A DNA stretch of 64,000 bases from Sulfurospirillum arsenophilum NBRC 109478. GTDB lineage: Bacteria > Campylobacterota > Campylobacteria > Campylobacterales > Sulfurospirillaceae. Made by a program: the position numbers and the translations under genes. Positions within the stretch are counted from its first letter, which is position 1. Every line of letters starts with the position of its first letter. Under the pieces are notes generated by a model. It was not told the DNA's origin. It did no database searches and was given only the letters and a program-made list of their open reading frames with translations. The stretch lies in contig NZ_BBQF01000002.1 in assembly GCF_000813345.1 (NCBI RefSeq), positions 1 through 64,000 on the forward strand, written 5' to 3'. This document shows positions 51,798 through 60,089 of this stretch, in pieces.

Positions 51798-52687
51798 TGC
51801 CTCACAAATCATCCATCATCTGGCTTCAAGGTCTTACATGTAATGGCAATAGCCACTCGTTTTTAAATTATGCTTACATGCCAAGCTTTGCTGCTTCGTT
51901 TGATATGCTTTACCATCCATTATGGTGTGGGGCAGAGGATTTTATGAGCCTTTTAAGGAGTGATGAAACCTTTGATTTTCTCATATTAGAGGGTGCTCTG
52001 AGCCATGATGAACGTTTAATTCAACGCTTTAACCTCCCGTTTTACGAAATTCTCGATACTTTAGCTGCACGTGCCAAATATATTATCTGTGCCGGAAGTT
52101 GTGCCAGTTTTGGCGGTGTCTTTCGTTTGCGCGATCCTGAAAAGATTACAGGCGCACTCTTTAGTGGAAAAGAGAAGGGTGGGTATTGGTTGGAGAGAAA
52201 CAATGTCATTAACATTTCAGGCTGTCCTGTGCATCCACGGTGGCTTGTTGAGACTCTTTTGGCGCTGCATAATGGAGAAAAGGTGCTTTTAGATGAATTT
52301 TTACGCCCCAAAGAGGTCTTTTCATACCTCGCCCATCATGGGTGTTTACGCAATGAGTATTTTGAATGGAAGGTCGATAGTAAACAACTTGGGCAAAAAG
52401 AAGGGTGTCTGTTTTATGATCATGGTTGTTTGGGTCCCATGAGCCATGCTAATTGCAATAAGATTTTGTGGAATGATGTGAGTTCAAAAACCAGAGCAGG
52501 ATCTCCGTGTTTAGGATGTACTGAGTTTGATTTTCCTCGCCTTGCACTGTATGAAACGCAAAAAAATATGTCTCTACCGCAAACACCCTTTGGCATCTCC
52601 AAACGTGCTTACTATACGCTTGCTGGAGTGGCAAAAAGTTTTAAGATAGAGAGACTTGAAAAGAAGCTGATTGATGAAGATAACTAA
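51797..52687 (+). CDS. hupS: Cytoplasmic [NiFe] hydrogenase small subunit-like (group 2 type)
   Basis: A 296-residue small subunit without Tat signal peptide, so cytoplasmic, unlike HydA at 54260. Iron-sulfur ligands are present: C15, CAGSCASFGG, ISGCPVHP, HHGC, then GCLFYDHGCLGP and SPCLGC. The first proximal-cluster motif reads LTCNGN, so the usual second Cys of C-x2-C is Asn. I recall the same exchange in group 2 (HupS-type) hydrogenases. A palindrome variant (51833-51844) encodes this LTCN. It is coupled to TetR upstream and overlaps hupL by 14 bases. It could be an H2 sensor or an uptake enzyme. Confidence 0.83.
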   Translation: MPHKSSIIWLQGLTCNGNSHSFLNYAYMPSFAASFDMLYHPLWCGAEDFMSLLRSDETFDFLILEGALSHDERLIQRFNLPFYEILDTLAARAKYIICAGSCASFGGVFRLRDPEKITGALFSGKEKGGYWLERNNVINISGCPVHPRWLVETLLALHNGEKVLLDEFLRPKEVFSYLAHHGCLRNEYFEWKVDSKQLGQKEGCLFYDHGCLGPMSHANCNKILWNDVSSKTRAGSPCLGCTEFDFPRLALYETQKNMSLPQTPFGISKRAYYTLAGVAKSFKIERLEKKLIDEDN

Positions 52688-54017
52688 AGAGATTATTCAA
52701 AGAATTGAAGGTGAAGCGACCTTGGAGCTTGAGTGGGAAAAAGAGCAGGTTAGTTTTGCCAAAATCAAATTTTTTAATTACCGTGGCATTGAAGAGATTC
52801 TCAAAAAGCGCCCTTTGCTTGATGCTTTAGCATTGACACCTAAAGTATGTGGCATTTGCTCGCATTCACATGCTATCGCTTCTGTGTTAGCCATAGAAGA
52901 GTGTTTTAAAAGTGCAGGCGAATCTTTACATGTAAACCAAAAAGCCAAAGATATTCGCGAAATTGCACTCAATGCTGAGAAGATTCAAAACCATATTAAA
53001 TGGTATTTTTTTACCATTTTGCCAGAACTGAAAAGAGTCTCTGATCCAACATACAAAGGCAATGCTTTTAAAGAGAAACAGTGGTTTCAAGCACAACGTG
53101 CCATTATGGATAGCTTGAAAATGGGGGCACACTTTACCGGTCAGTGGCCGCATGGTTCGTTTGTCATGGCGGGTGGTGTTACGTGCGATCCACTTCGAAG
53201 TGATCTTATCAGTGCTCATGGATGTTTGGATGCTGTGATCGCTTTTTGTGAGGAGCATTTTTATGGCATGAGCTTAGAAGAGTTTTTGAGTTTTGACTCA
53301 GCACTGCAAGTGATGTCAGTTCCTTCGGCTCTTTCCTTCGGAATTGATGAAATGCTTAAACATGGTTTTGATCGTTTAGGGCGTAGTTTTGACCGTTTTT
53401 TAGCGCTTGGTGAATCTTTTATGTATGAAGGAAGCCTTAAGGCCTCTAAAACGACGGTATTGGGAGCTGATGTTAAGTATGTGCATGAAAGTTTAGATCA
53501 TACTTTTTTTGCCGATAAGAACAGCGGATATACCTATTCTAAAAGTGCAATGTATAAAAAGAGTTTCTGCGAAGTAGGACCTTTGTCGCGTTTAATGGTG
53601 GCTAAAGAGCCATTGATGCGTGATTTTCACAGACGTTTTAAAGACGCGGCATTAACACGCGTTGTTGCAAGAGCTGTTGAGTGTGCGCATTTGTTGTGGC
53701 GTACAAAAGCGCTCCTTCAGAGTATTGATTTGAAAGAAGCTTCTTTGATTCCTCCTAAAAAAGAGATTCATGGTTTGAGTGGTGAAGGGGTTGGTGTGAT
53801 TGAAGCACCAAGAGGCTCACTCATACACCATGTTGTTGTCCATCAAGGTATTATAGAGTCCTACGACATTATCACGCCAACAGTATGGAATTTGGGAAAT
53901 GGTGATAAACAAAATCCTTCGACGGCTCAAAAAGCTTTAATTGGTCTAAATTCGTTTACCAAAGCGGATTTTGTTCTTAAAAGTTTTGACGTTTGTTCGG
54001 TCTGTACCACGCAATAA
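52674..54017 (+). CDS. hupL: Cytoplasmic [NiFe] hydrogenase large subunit-like, no C-terminal maturation peptide
   Basis: A 447-residue large subunit. The N-terminal nickel cysteines C59 and C62 lie in CGICSHSH, and the C-terminal pair C441 and C444 in DVCSVCTTQ. The protein ends three residues after the last Cys, with Gln where the family usually has His. There is no extension to be removed by a HyaD-type protease. Absence of that peptide is a known trait of regulatory H2-sensing hydrogenases (HoxC/HupV). The ATG at 52674 is preferred to the TTG at 52671. A palindrome copy is at 52925-52936 (LHVN). Confidence 0.83.
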   Translation: MKITKEIIQRIEGEATLELEWEKEQVSFAKIKFFNYRGIEEILKKRPLLDALALTPKVCGICSHSHAIASVLAIEECFKSAGESLHVNQKAKDIREIALNAEKIQNHIKWYFFTILPELKRVSDPTYKGNAFKEKQWFQAQRAIMDSLKMGAHFTGQWPHGSFVMAGGVTCDPLRSDLISAHGCLDAVIAFCEEHFYGMSLEEFLSFDSALQVMSVPSALSFGIDEMLKHGFDRLGRSFDRFLALGESFMYEGSLKASKTTVLGADVKYVHESLDHTFFADKNSGYTYSKSAMYKKSFCEVGPLSRLMVAKEPLMRDFHRRFKDAALTRVVARAVECAHLLWRTKALLQSIDLKEASLIPPKKEIHGLSGEGVGVIEAPRGSLIHHVVVHQGIIESYDIITPTVWNLGNGDKQNPSTAQKALIGLNSFTKADFVLKSFDVCSVCTTQ

Positions 54018-54033
54018 ACGTATTATTCCCCGT

Positions 54034-54061
54034 GTGACAATTTAGCCATTTTTAATATAAT
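54034..54061 (+). promoter_or_regulatory. Probable hydA promoter
   Basis: GTGACA (54034-54039), a 16-base spacer and a perfect TATAAT (54056-54061). This is the best sigma-70-type promoter in the window. It gives a leader of about 190 bases before the hydA ATG, and that leader contains a TetR-like palindrome (54167-54184). Confidence 0.65.
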
Positions 54062-54166
54062 ACACTTTTTATCCTCTTTTTTTGTTACATTTCTACTCTA
54101 TTGCTTTAAACAAGCCTTAATAGCGTGCATTCCCAGCATATTGTGAAACGTTTTTTGATTTAATGC

Positions 54167-54184
54167 TAAATGAATACTCATTCA
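54167..54184. promoter_or_regulatory. Candidate TetR-type operator in the hydA leader
   Basis: TAAATGAATACTCATTCA is an 18-bp near-palindrome: arms TAAATGA and TCATTCA match as reverse complements at 6 of 7 positions. Its reverse complement is close to the operator pattern I recall for the TetR-family FadR of Bacillus. A further inverted pair, CATTCAG (54179-54185) and CTGAATG (54208-54214), lies alongside. A weaker version (13 of 18 identical) lies at 51150-51167 in front of the TetR gene. Binding is not shown. Confidence 0.45.
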
Positions 54185-54259
54185 GGTAAATAACTATTGT
54201 CTGTTTTCTGAATGATGCCTTAACTTTTTGATCTTGGAAAATTTACACAGGAGAGATTT

Positions 54260-55417
54260 ATGGAACACGCAAAACTGTACGAAAGGCTTGCTGAGAGACT
54301 TAGCAATCTTGAGAAGTTCCCCCGAATTAAGGAGGAAAAATCTATTGCGGCACTGATGGAAGAACATGGTATCAGCCGTAGAGATTTTATGAAGTGGGCA
54401 GCAGGTGTTACTGCAATGTTGTCATTACCTTCAACATTTACACCGCTTATGGCACAAGCAGCTGAGTTGACAGATCGTTTACCGGTTATTTGGTTGCACA
54501 TGGCTGAGTGTACAGGCTGTAGTGAGAGTTTATTAAGAACGGACGCTCCAACAATCGATAGTTTGATCTTTGATCACATTTCACTAGAGTATCACGAGAC
54601 GCTTATGGTTGCTGCGGGCTGGCAAGCAGAGCACAATCTTGAGAGTGCTATTGAAAAATACAAAGGTAAATATATCTTAATGGTTGAAGGCGGCATTCCA
54701 GCAGGAAGCAGCGACTTCTACTTAACCGTTGGACCACACGGTCAAACAGGCCAAGCAAGTGCCAAAAAAGCTTCAGATTCTGCAGCAGCAATCTTTGCGA
54801 TTGGTTCTTGTTCAAGTTTTGGTGGTATCCAAGCGGCTCATCCAAACCCAACAAACGCACAACCACTCAGTAAAATTACTAATAAACCTGTCATTAACGT
54901 TCCAGGTTGTCCTCCAAGTGAGAAAAACATTGTCGGTAACGTACTTCACTATATCCTTTTTGGCACACTTCCAGCACTTGATGCTTACAATCGTCCAAAA
55001 TGGGCTTATGGTCTTAGAATTCATGATCTTTGCGAAAGACGTGGTCACTTCGATGCGGGCGAATTCGTTCAAGAGTTCGGTGATGCAGGTGCTAAAAAAG
55101 GTTTCTGTCTTTATAAAGTGGGTTGTAAAGGTCCTTATACCTTCAATAACTGTTCACGTGAGAGATTTAACCAACATACTTCTTGGCCAGTTCAAGCAGG
55201 TCACGGCTGTATTGGTTGTTCAGAGCCTGGTTTCTGGGATAATATGGGACCATTTGAAGAGCCTCTTGGTGATAGATTATACAACACTGTTTACGGTGAG
55301 GGCGCTGATAAGACTGCCGATAAAGTTGGCGTAGCACTCTTAACTGCGACTGCAGTAGGTATTGCGGCTCATGCGGCGATTGCTGCGGTTAAGGGCAGTG
55401 GAAAAACTGAAGAATAA
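54260..55417 (+). CDS. hydA: Membrane-bound [NiFe] uptake hydrogenase, small subunit
   Basis: A 385-residue electron-transfer subunit of the periplasmic H2-oxidising enzyme. The Tat signal SRRDFMKWAA (residues 39-48) is followed by a hydrophobic run. Proximal-cluster cysteines C84 and C87 lie in AECTGCSES, and further ligands in GSCSSFGG, VPGCPPSE, HDLCERRGHFD, YKVGCKGP and GCIGCSEPGFWD. A C-terminal hydrophobic helix (about residues 354-378) anchors it to the membrane. It starts the operon hydABCDE-hypF, with AGGAGAG before the ATG. The longer-than-usual N-terminal extension before the twin arginines is typical of the Wolinella type. Confidence 0.96.
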   Translation: MEHAKLYERLAERLSNLEKFPRIKEEKSIAALMEEHGISRRDFMKWAAGVTAMLSLPSTFTPLMAQAAELTDRLPVIWLHMAECTGCSESLLRTDAPTIDSLIFDHISLEYHETLMVAAGWQAEHNLESAIEKYKGKYILMVEGGIPAGSSDFYLTVGPHGQTGQASAKKASDSAAAIFAIGSCSSFGGIQAAHPNPTNAQPLSKITNKPVINVPGCPPSEKNIVGNVLHYILFGTLPALDAYNRPKWAYGLRIHDLCERRGHFDAGEFVQEFGDAGAKKGFCLYKVGCKGPYTFNNCSRERFNQHTSWPVQAGHGCIGCSEPGFWDNMGPFEEPLGDRLYNTVYGEGADKTADKVGVALLTATAVGIAAHAAIAAVKGSGKTEE

Positions 55418-55432
55418 TAGAAGGATAAGATA

Positions 55433-57181
55433 ATGAGCAAAAGAATCGTAGTTGATCCAATCACCAGAATCGAAGGACACTTAAGAGTTGAAGTTATTGT
55501 AGATGACAACAATGTTGTTACCGAAGCATACTCTTCTTCAACACTTTGGAGAGGAATTGAGACTATCCTTAAAGGCAGAGATCCAAGAGATGCTGGCTTT
55601 ATGGTACAAAGAATTTGTGGTGTTTGTACGTACTCACACTACAAAGCAGGTATTATGGCAGTTGAAGATGCTCTAGGAATTGAGCCTCCACTTAATGCAA
55701 AATTGACACGTACATTGATGAACAATGCACTTTTCTTACATGATCACGTTGTACACTTTTATCATCTTCATGGTCTTGACTGGGTTGATGTTGTTTCTGC
55801 TCTTAAAGCGGATCCGCACAAAGCTGCTGCTGAGTCATTTAAGTACACAGATGCTCCAATTGCCTGTGGTGCTGATGATCTTGTTGCAACTCAAAAAAGA
55901 GTATCAGAATTTGTTAAAAAAGGAAATCTTGGACCATTCGCGAATGCGTACTGGGGACATGCAACCTATAAATTAACACCTGAGCAAAACTTGATCGCAG
56001 TTTCTCACTACCTTAAAGCACTAGAACTTCAAAGAACAATCGCTCAAATGATGGCTATTTTTGGTGCAAAACAACCACACCCACAAAGCTTAACGGTTGG
56101 TGGTGTAACGTGTGTTATGGATCTTCAATCTCCTTCACGTTTAGGCGAATATATGACTAAATTTAAAGAAGTTGCAGATTTCGTTAATCGTGCTTACTAT
56201 CCTGACGTTGTTATGGCTGGTCTTGCTTATGCAAAAGAACCAAGTGTAACAGGAGGCTTGGGTGTACCAAATCTCTTTACACAAAAAGAGTTCCAAATCA
56301 ATGCAAAAGAGTTCTTATTTGACAGTGGTGTGATGATGGGTGAAGATGTGGTTAACTTAATCACAGGTAAACCATTTAAAGTTCAAACATTGGATGAGAG
56401 CAAAATTACCGAAGAAGCAACACGTTCATGGTATAAAGACAATGCGGCTTACCACCCATATGAGGGTCGTCAAGAGCCTAATTATACTGGCTTTAAAGAT
56501 GCTCAAACAATTAATGACAAAGGCGTACTCGCTGCAACTAAAGTTATTGATGAAAAAGGTAAATATACGTGGGTAAAAGCTCCTCGTTACGATGGTAACC
56601 CACTTCAAGTTGGACCATTGGCAAATATCGTTATTAACTACGCACTTGGAAACAAACGTGTTAAAGTCGTTGTTGATAAATTCTTAAAAGATACAGGTCT
56701 TCCAATTTCAGCTGTTGCTTCAACACTAGGTCGTACAGCATGTCGTATGATTGAAGCTAAAGTGATTGCTGACAATGGTATGGAAGCATTTACCGCATTG
56801 ATTCAAAACCTCAAAGTTGATGATTCAACGTGTACAAGTTACAAAATTGATAAAAACAAAGAGTACAAAGGTCGCTACATCGGACATGTTCCTCGTGGTG
56901 TTCTAAGTCACTGGGTTAAAATCAAAAACGGTGTGATCGAAAACTACCAAGCAGTAGTGCCTAGTACATGGAATGCAAGTCCTAAAGATGCAAAAGGTGT
57001 TAGAGGATCATATGAAGAGTCTTTAATTGGTTTGAAGATTACAGATCTTTCTCAACCGCTTGAAATTGTAAGAATCATCCACTCTTACGATCCATGTCTT
57101 GCATGTGCTGTACATGTTATGGATACAAAAGGTAATGAGATGAGCAGTTATAAGGTCAATGTTAACGGCGCGTCTTGCTAA
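55433..57181 (+). CDS. hydB: Membrane-bound [NiFe] uptake hydrogenase, large subunit
   Basis: A 582-residue catalytic subunit carrying the NiFe(CN)2CO site. Nickel ligands are C62 and C65 in RICGVCTYSH and C555 and C558 in DPCLACAVH. The 21 residues after H561 are the maturation peptide expected to be cut by HydD. The N-terminal TRIEGHLRVEV block is conserved. It is carried across the membrane together with HydA. It starts 15 bases after hydA. The hydABC structural genes contain no TTACATGTAA copy. Confidence 0.97.
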   Translation: MSKRIVVDPITRIEGHLRVEVIVDDNNVVTEAYSSSTLWRGIETILKGRDPRDAGFMVQRICGVCTYSHYKAGIMAVEDALGIEPPLNAKLTRTLMNNALFLHDHVVHFYHLHGLDWVDVVSALKADPHKAAAESFKYTDAPIACGADDLVATQKRVSEFVKKGNLGPFANAYWGHATYKLTPEQNLIAVSHYLKALELQRTIAQMMAIFGAKQPHPQSLTVGGVTCVMDLQSPSRLGEYMTKFKEVADFVNRAYYPDVVMAGLAYAKEPSVTGGLGVPNLFTQKEFQINAKEFLFDSGVMMGEDVVNLITGKPFKVQTLDESKITEEATRSWYKDNAAYHPYEGRQEPNYTGFKDAQTINDKGVLAATKVIDEKGKYTWVKAPRYDGNPLQVGPLANIVINYALGNKRVKVVVDKFLKDTGLPISAVASTLGRTACRMIEAKVIADNGMEAFTALIQNLKVDDSTCTSYKIDKNKEYKGRYIGHVPRGVLSHWVKIKNGVIENYQAVVPSTWNASPKDAKGVRGSYEESLIGLKITDLSQPLEIVRIIHSYDPCLACAVHVMDTKGNEMSSYKVNVNGASC

Positions 57182-57201
57182 AAGCGAAAGGGAGTCTAAC
57201 A

Positions 57202-57876
57202 ATGAAAAGAGATATAGAATTTGAGTTCTCAGCAGGGCTTCGTTGGACGCACTGGCTTAGAGCAATTGCTATTTTTGTATTAACGGTGACAGGTTTTTAT
57301 TTAACGTATGTATTCATTGCTCCTGAAGCATCGGATGAGCCTATCCTCTTCTTGAATGCAAAGTTCAGAATGTGGCATGAAATCGCAGGATTTTTGCTTA
57401 TTGCAATTACGCTTTTTAAAACATACCTTTTTTGTGTTGATCGTATCAGCTCAAAAGAGAGAGTATCGTTTTTAGATTTTATCAGTCCAAAAGTATGGAT
57501 TGCACAGCTTAAATATTACCTTTTTATGGGGGAACATCCTCATTTAAGAGGTGTTTATAATCCGTTGCAATTTATAGCATACGTAGGTCTTTATACGATG
57601 ATTTTTATCATCAGCTTAACAGGCTTAATTTTGTATGTACATTGTTATCAAGCTGGTGGTATCGGTCTATTTTTATACGACTATATGCGTCCAATTGAAG
57701 CAATGTTAGGTGGACTTTCAATGGTTCGAGAAATTCACCACATCGTTATGTGGGGTATTTTGATCTTTATACCAATTCACATCTATATGGCAATCTTTAA
57801 CTCAATCATGGGTAAAGAGGGTTCAATGGATGCGATTATTAGTGGTTACAAATTTCATAAACAACACAAACACTAA
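57202..57876 (+). CDS. hydC: Hydrogenase cytochrome b subunit
   Basis: A 224-residue di-haem cytochrome b that anchors HydAB and passes electrons to menaquinone. The ATG at 57202 is chosen, with GGGAG upstream; the open frame extends into hydB. Four membrane segments carry haem-ligand histidines (WTHWLRAI, MWHEIAGF, and REIHHIVMWGILIFIPIHIY). The C-terminus is in the cytoplasm. It follows hydB by 20 bases. Confidence 0.94.
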   Translation: MKRDIEFEFSAGLRWTHWLRAIAIFVLTVTGFYLTYVFIAPEASDEPILFLNAKFRMWHEIAGFLLIAITLFKTYLFCVDRISSKERVSFLDFISPKVWIAQLKYYLFMGEHPHLRGVYNPLQFIAYVGLYTMIFIISLTGLILYVHCYQAGGIGLFLYDYMRPIEAMLGGLSMVREIHHIVMWGILIFIPIHIYMAIFNSIMGKEGSMDAIISGYKFHKQHKH

Positions 57877-57888
57877 GAGAGTCTTGGC

Positions 57889-58428
57889 TTGAAAGTGTTG
57901 ATTTTGGGCATTGGCAATGTGATGTTCTCCGACGAAGGCGTCGGAGTTCATCTTTGCCGCCTTGTTGAAAAAAAGTATGCGTTTTCTTCTTCTGAACACA
58001 CCCTCACATTTATTGATGGCGGTACCCTTGCAGAGAGATTAATCCCTATTATCGTTGAATATGACTACCTGATCGTTCTTGATTGTGTTGATGCCAATGA
58101 TGGCGAGATCGGTGATGTTTACTTCTTCGATTTTGAAAATGTCCCCAATTCTATTACATGGCAAGGTAGTGTGCATGAAGTAGAAATGTTACAAACCCTC
58201 TCTATGATGGATTTAGTAGGAGATCGACCACCTACGAAAATAGTGGGCATTATTCCCGAAGTTATTGAAGATACAACGCTCCAACTGACCGATGCTGTCG
58301 TTAAAGGAAGTAGCGTTATGGAGAGCGTTTTACTGAAACATTTGGTAGAATTAGGCTTTTCGTATCAGCAAATCAGCGATATTGATATCCAAAGTGTGGC
58401 AAACACATCCTGTCTGGAGGATCGATGA
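57889..58428 (+). CDS. hydD: Hydrogenase maturation protease
   Basis: A 179-residue HyaD/HybD-type endopeptidase: KVLILGIGNVMFSDEGVGVHL at the N-terminus, with the nickel-sensing Glu in SDEG, and DCVDANDGEIGDVYFFD in the middle. It removes the C-terminal peptide of HydB after nickel insertion. It starts with TTG at 57889. It overlaps hydE by 4 bases. The neighbouring hupL lacks such a peptide and should not need it. Confidence 0.93.
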   Translation: MKVLILGIGNVMFSDEGVGVHLCRLVEKKYAFSSSEHTLTFIDGGTLAERLIPIIVEYDYLIVLDCVDANDGEIGDVYFFDFENVPNSITWQGSVHEVEMLQTLSMMDLVGDRPPTKIVGIIPEVIEDTTLQLTDAVVKGSSVMESVLLKHLVELGFSYQQISDIDIQSVANTSCLEDR

Positions 58429-60089
58429 TCTTAGCATTTGAATTTAATTATGTTTCAAATAACGGTATTTTAGAAAATTTACTGAAAGAAATTGCGAGTG
58501 ATTTTGGCATTAGCCATAAAATTATTCGCAAAGAGACGATTGTAACACTTTTTGTAGAAGCTGATGAGACAGTGTTAGGTACGTTTGCCGATACACTCTC
58601 TGCTTCGCTTCCATTATCTATCTTTTTTAAATCTTCCAGCGTGGAAGTACTCGATGTTATGCCAGAAGATCAGGAAGTAGTAACTGTGATGGCGTATACG
58701 GTAGAGTTTACACCCAAAATATTAGCCTCTGTTAATACACCCAATTCTCCACTTTATCTTTCTCCTTTTGCAAGCACACCCAAAGATGCCAATGTAAAGC
58801 TTTTGCACGAGGGTAAAGAACTTTTACATGTAAACAATTCTGAGGGCTATGAAAAGCTTTATGAAAAAATTTCAGAACTTATCTCAAATGGTGAAAATGT
58901 AGCGATACAAACCAAAAATGGTTCTTTTGTTTTTGGAAAAATTGAAAACAGCACTGCTCTTAAAACATTTGAGGTGATTGCAACAGATTTATCTGTCGTT
59001 GAGCGTATGGTTGTGAGCAGGGAAAATGAGATCAAAGCACTGGCTTCTTTGGAACGTCCAGCAATTCGTTTTAAAGTCAATAGCCTTTTTGCACAAAAAG
59101 GTATTTTAAGTGATGCTCGTGTGATGCTCAGACTTGCAGATGATCTTTTCTTGTATCATCTTTCAAAACGTCTTTTTGCTAAAGGGGTTCAGTTTATTTT
59201 CAAAGCTACGTTGGCACAATGCAAAACAGCGTATAGCGTTGATTATACTGCCCAGTCTGAAGCGCTAGAGCCTTTGGTGATAAGTGTCCTTGAAAATGGT
59301 GCAATTTTGATCCTTAAGGGTAAAGATTATGCTTCTAAAACGCTCAAAGCAAGTTTAGAAAAATTTGATGAGCCTTCTCATGCGGCATTTGCTTCTATTA
59401 TGCAAGAACATCAACTCTTTGATGCAACGTCAAGTTGTTTTTATCTCAGCCAAAGCCATAATGATAGAATTATGCACTACTCGAAAGAGCATGGTATGCT
59501 CAATCTTGTAGAGGTTTCGCTTCCAATATCTTTTGCAGAACTGTTTGCTGAGATTGAGCGAAGTAGTCCAAGTGCAGAGCGTTTGGTTGCCAATTATAAA
59601 GAGCAATTTCCTGAAGTTTATGCGCATGCTATTCAAACTGCCATTCCGAGTGATCTTCCTAAAAGTATCTATTCTCTTTGGAAAATTGTTGCAATGGCAT
59701 TAGGCTTAAGCGATGATTTTGAAAATGCAGCAGAACAACTTTTTGAAAATGCTGAAGATTTTGGTGGTTTAAAAGGTCCACGCATTGACTATTTCTTGGA
59801 AAAAGAGGATGCTCTGAGTTCTGATCTTAACTATGTGCGGTTGGTTCGTAGCGGTATCAGCTATAAAGTTGCAGGAACCGATAATACAACGCTCAGTTTT
59901 GGGTATATGGAGAGTCTCTCCTATTTTATCTCTGACCTAGCCGACGCACATAAAGAGAATCTTATGACAACGAAGATCGCCCTTTGTGGTTCACTCTTTG
60001 CTCACAAACGATTTTCTGAGATGCTCACTAAAAATCTTAGACCAAATCATACGATTTGCTTTAATAAAGAGTTGCCGATTGATCAGTAA
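58425..60089 (+). CDS. hydE: Hydrogenase accessory protein HydE (Campylobacterota type)
   Basis: A 554-residue protein in the position of hydE in Wolinella and Helicobacter pylori (hydABCDE), where it is needed for hydrogenase activity but its reaction is unknown. The C-terminal half (FRP-like AIRFKVNSLFAQKGILSDARVMLRLADDL and later SLWKIVAMALGLSDDF) is helical and mixed. I see no metal-cluster motif, signal peptide or membrane segment. It is unrelated to the [FeFe]-hydrogenase radical SAM protein also called HydE. One palindrome copy lies at 58823-58834 (LLHVN). It overlaps hydD by 4 bases and hypF by 11. Confidence 0.85.
   Translation: MILAFEFNYVSNNGILENLLKEIASDFGISHKIIRKETIVTLFVEADETVLGTFADTLSASLPLSIFFKSSSVEVLDVMPEDQEVVTVMAYTVEFTPKILASVNTPNSPLYLSPFASTPKDANVKLLHEGKELLHVNNSEGYEKLYEKISELISNGENVAIQTKNGSFVFGKIENSTALKTFEVIATDLSVVERMVVSRENEIKALASLERPAIRFKVNSLFAQKGILSDARVMLRLADDLFLYHLSKRLFAKGVQFIFKATLAQCKTAYSVDYTAQSEALEPLVISVLENGAILILKGKDYASKTLKASLEKFDEPSHAAFASIMQEHQLFDATSSCFYLSQSHNDRIMHYSKEHGMLNLVEVSLPISFAELFAEIERSSPSAERLVANYKEQFPEVYAHAIQTAIPSDLPKSIYSLWKIVAMALGLSDDFENAAEQLFENAEDFGGLKGPRIDYFLEKEDALSSDLNYVRLVRSGISYKVAGTDNTTLSFGYMESLSYFISDLADAHKENLMTTKIALCGSLFAHKRFSEMLTKNLRPNHTICFNKELPIDQ

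Noticed and set aside
54729-55334. Open frame of about 200 codons in another frame of hydA
   Set aside because: The overlapping hydA frame carries all cluster ligands; the alternative product is low-complexity and lacks family features.
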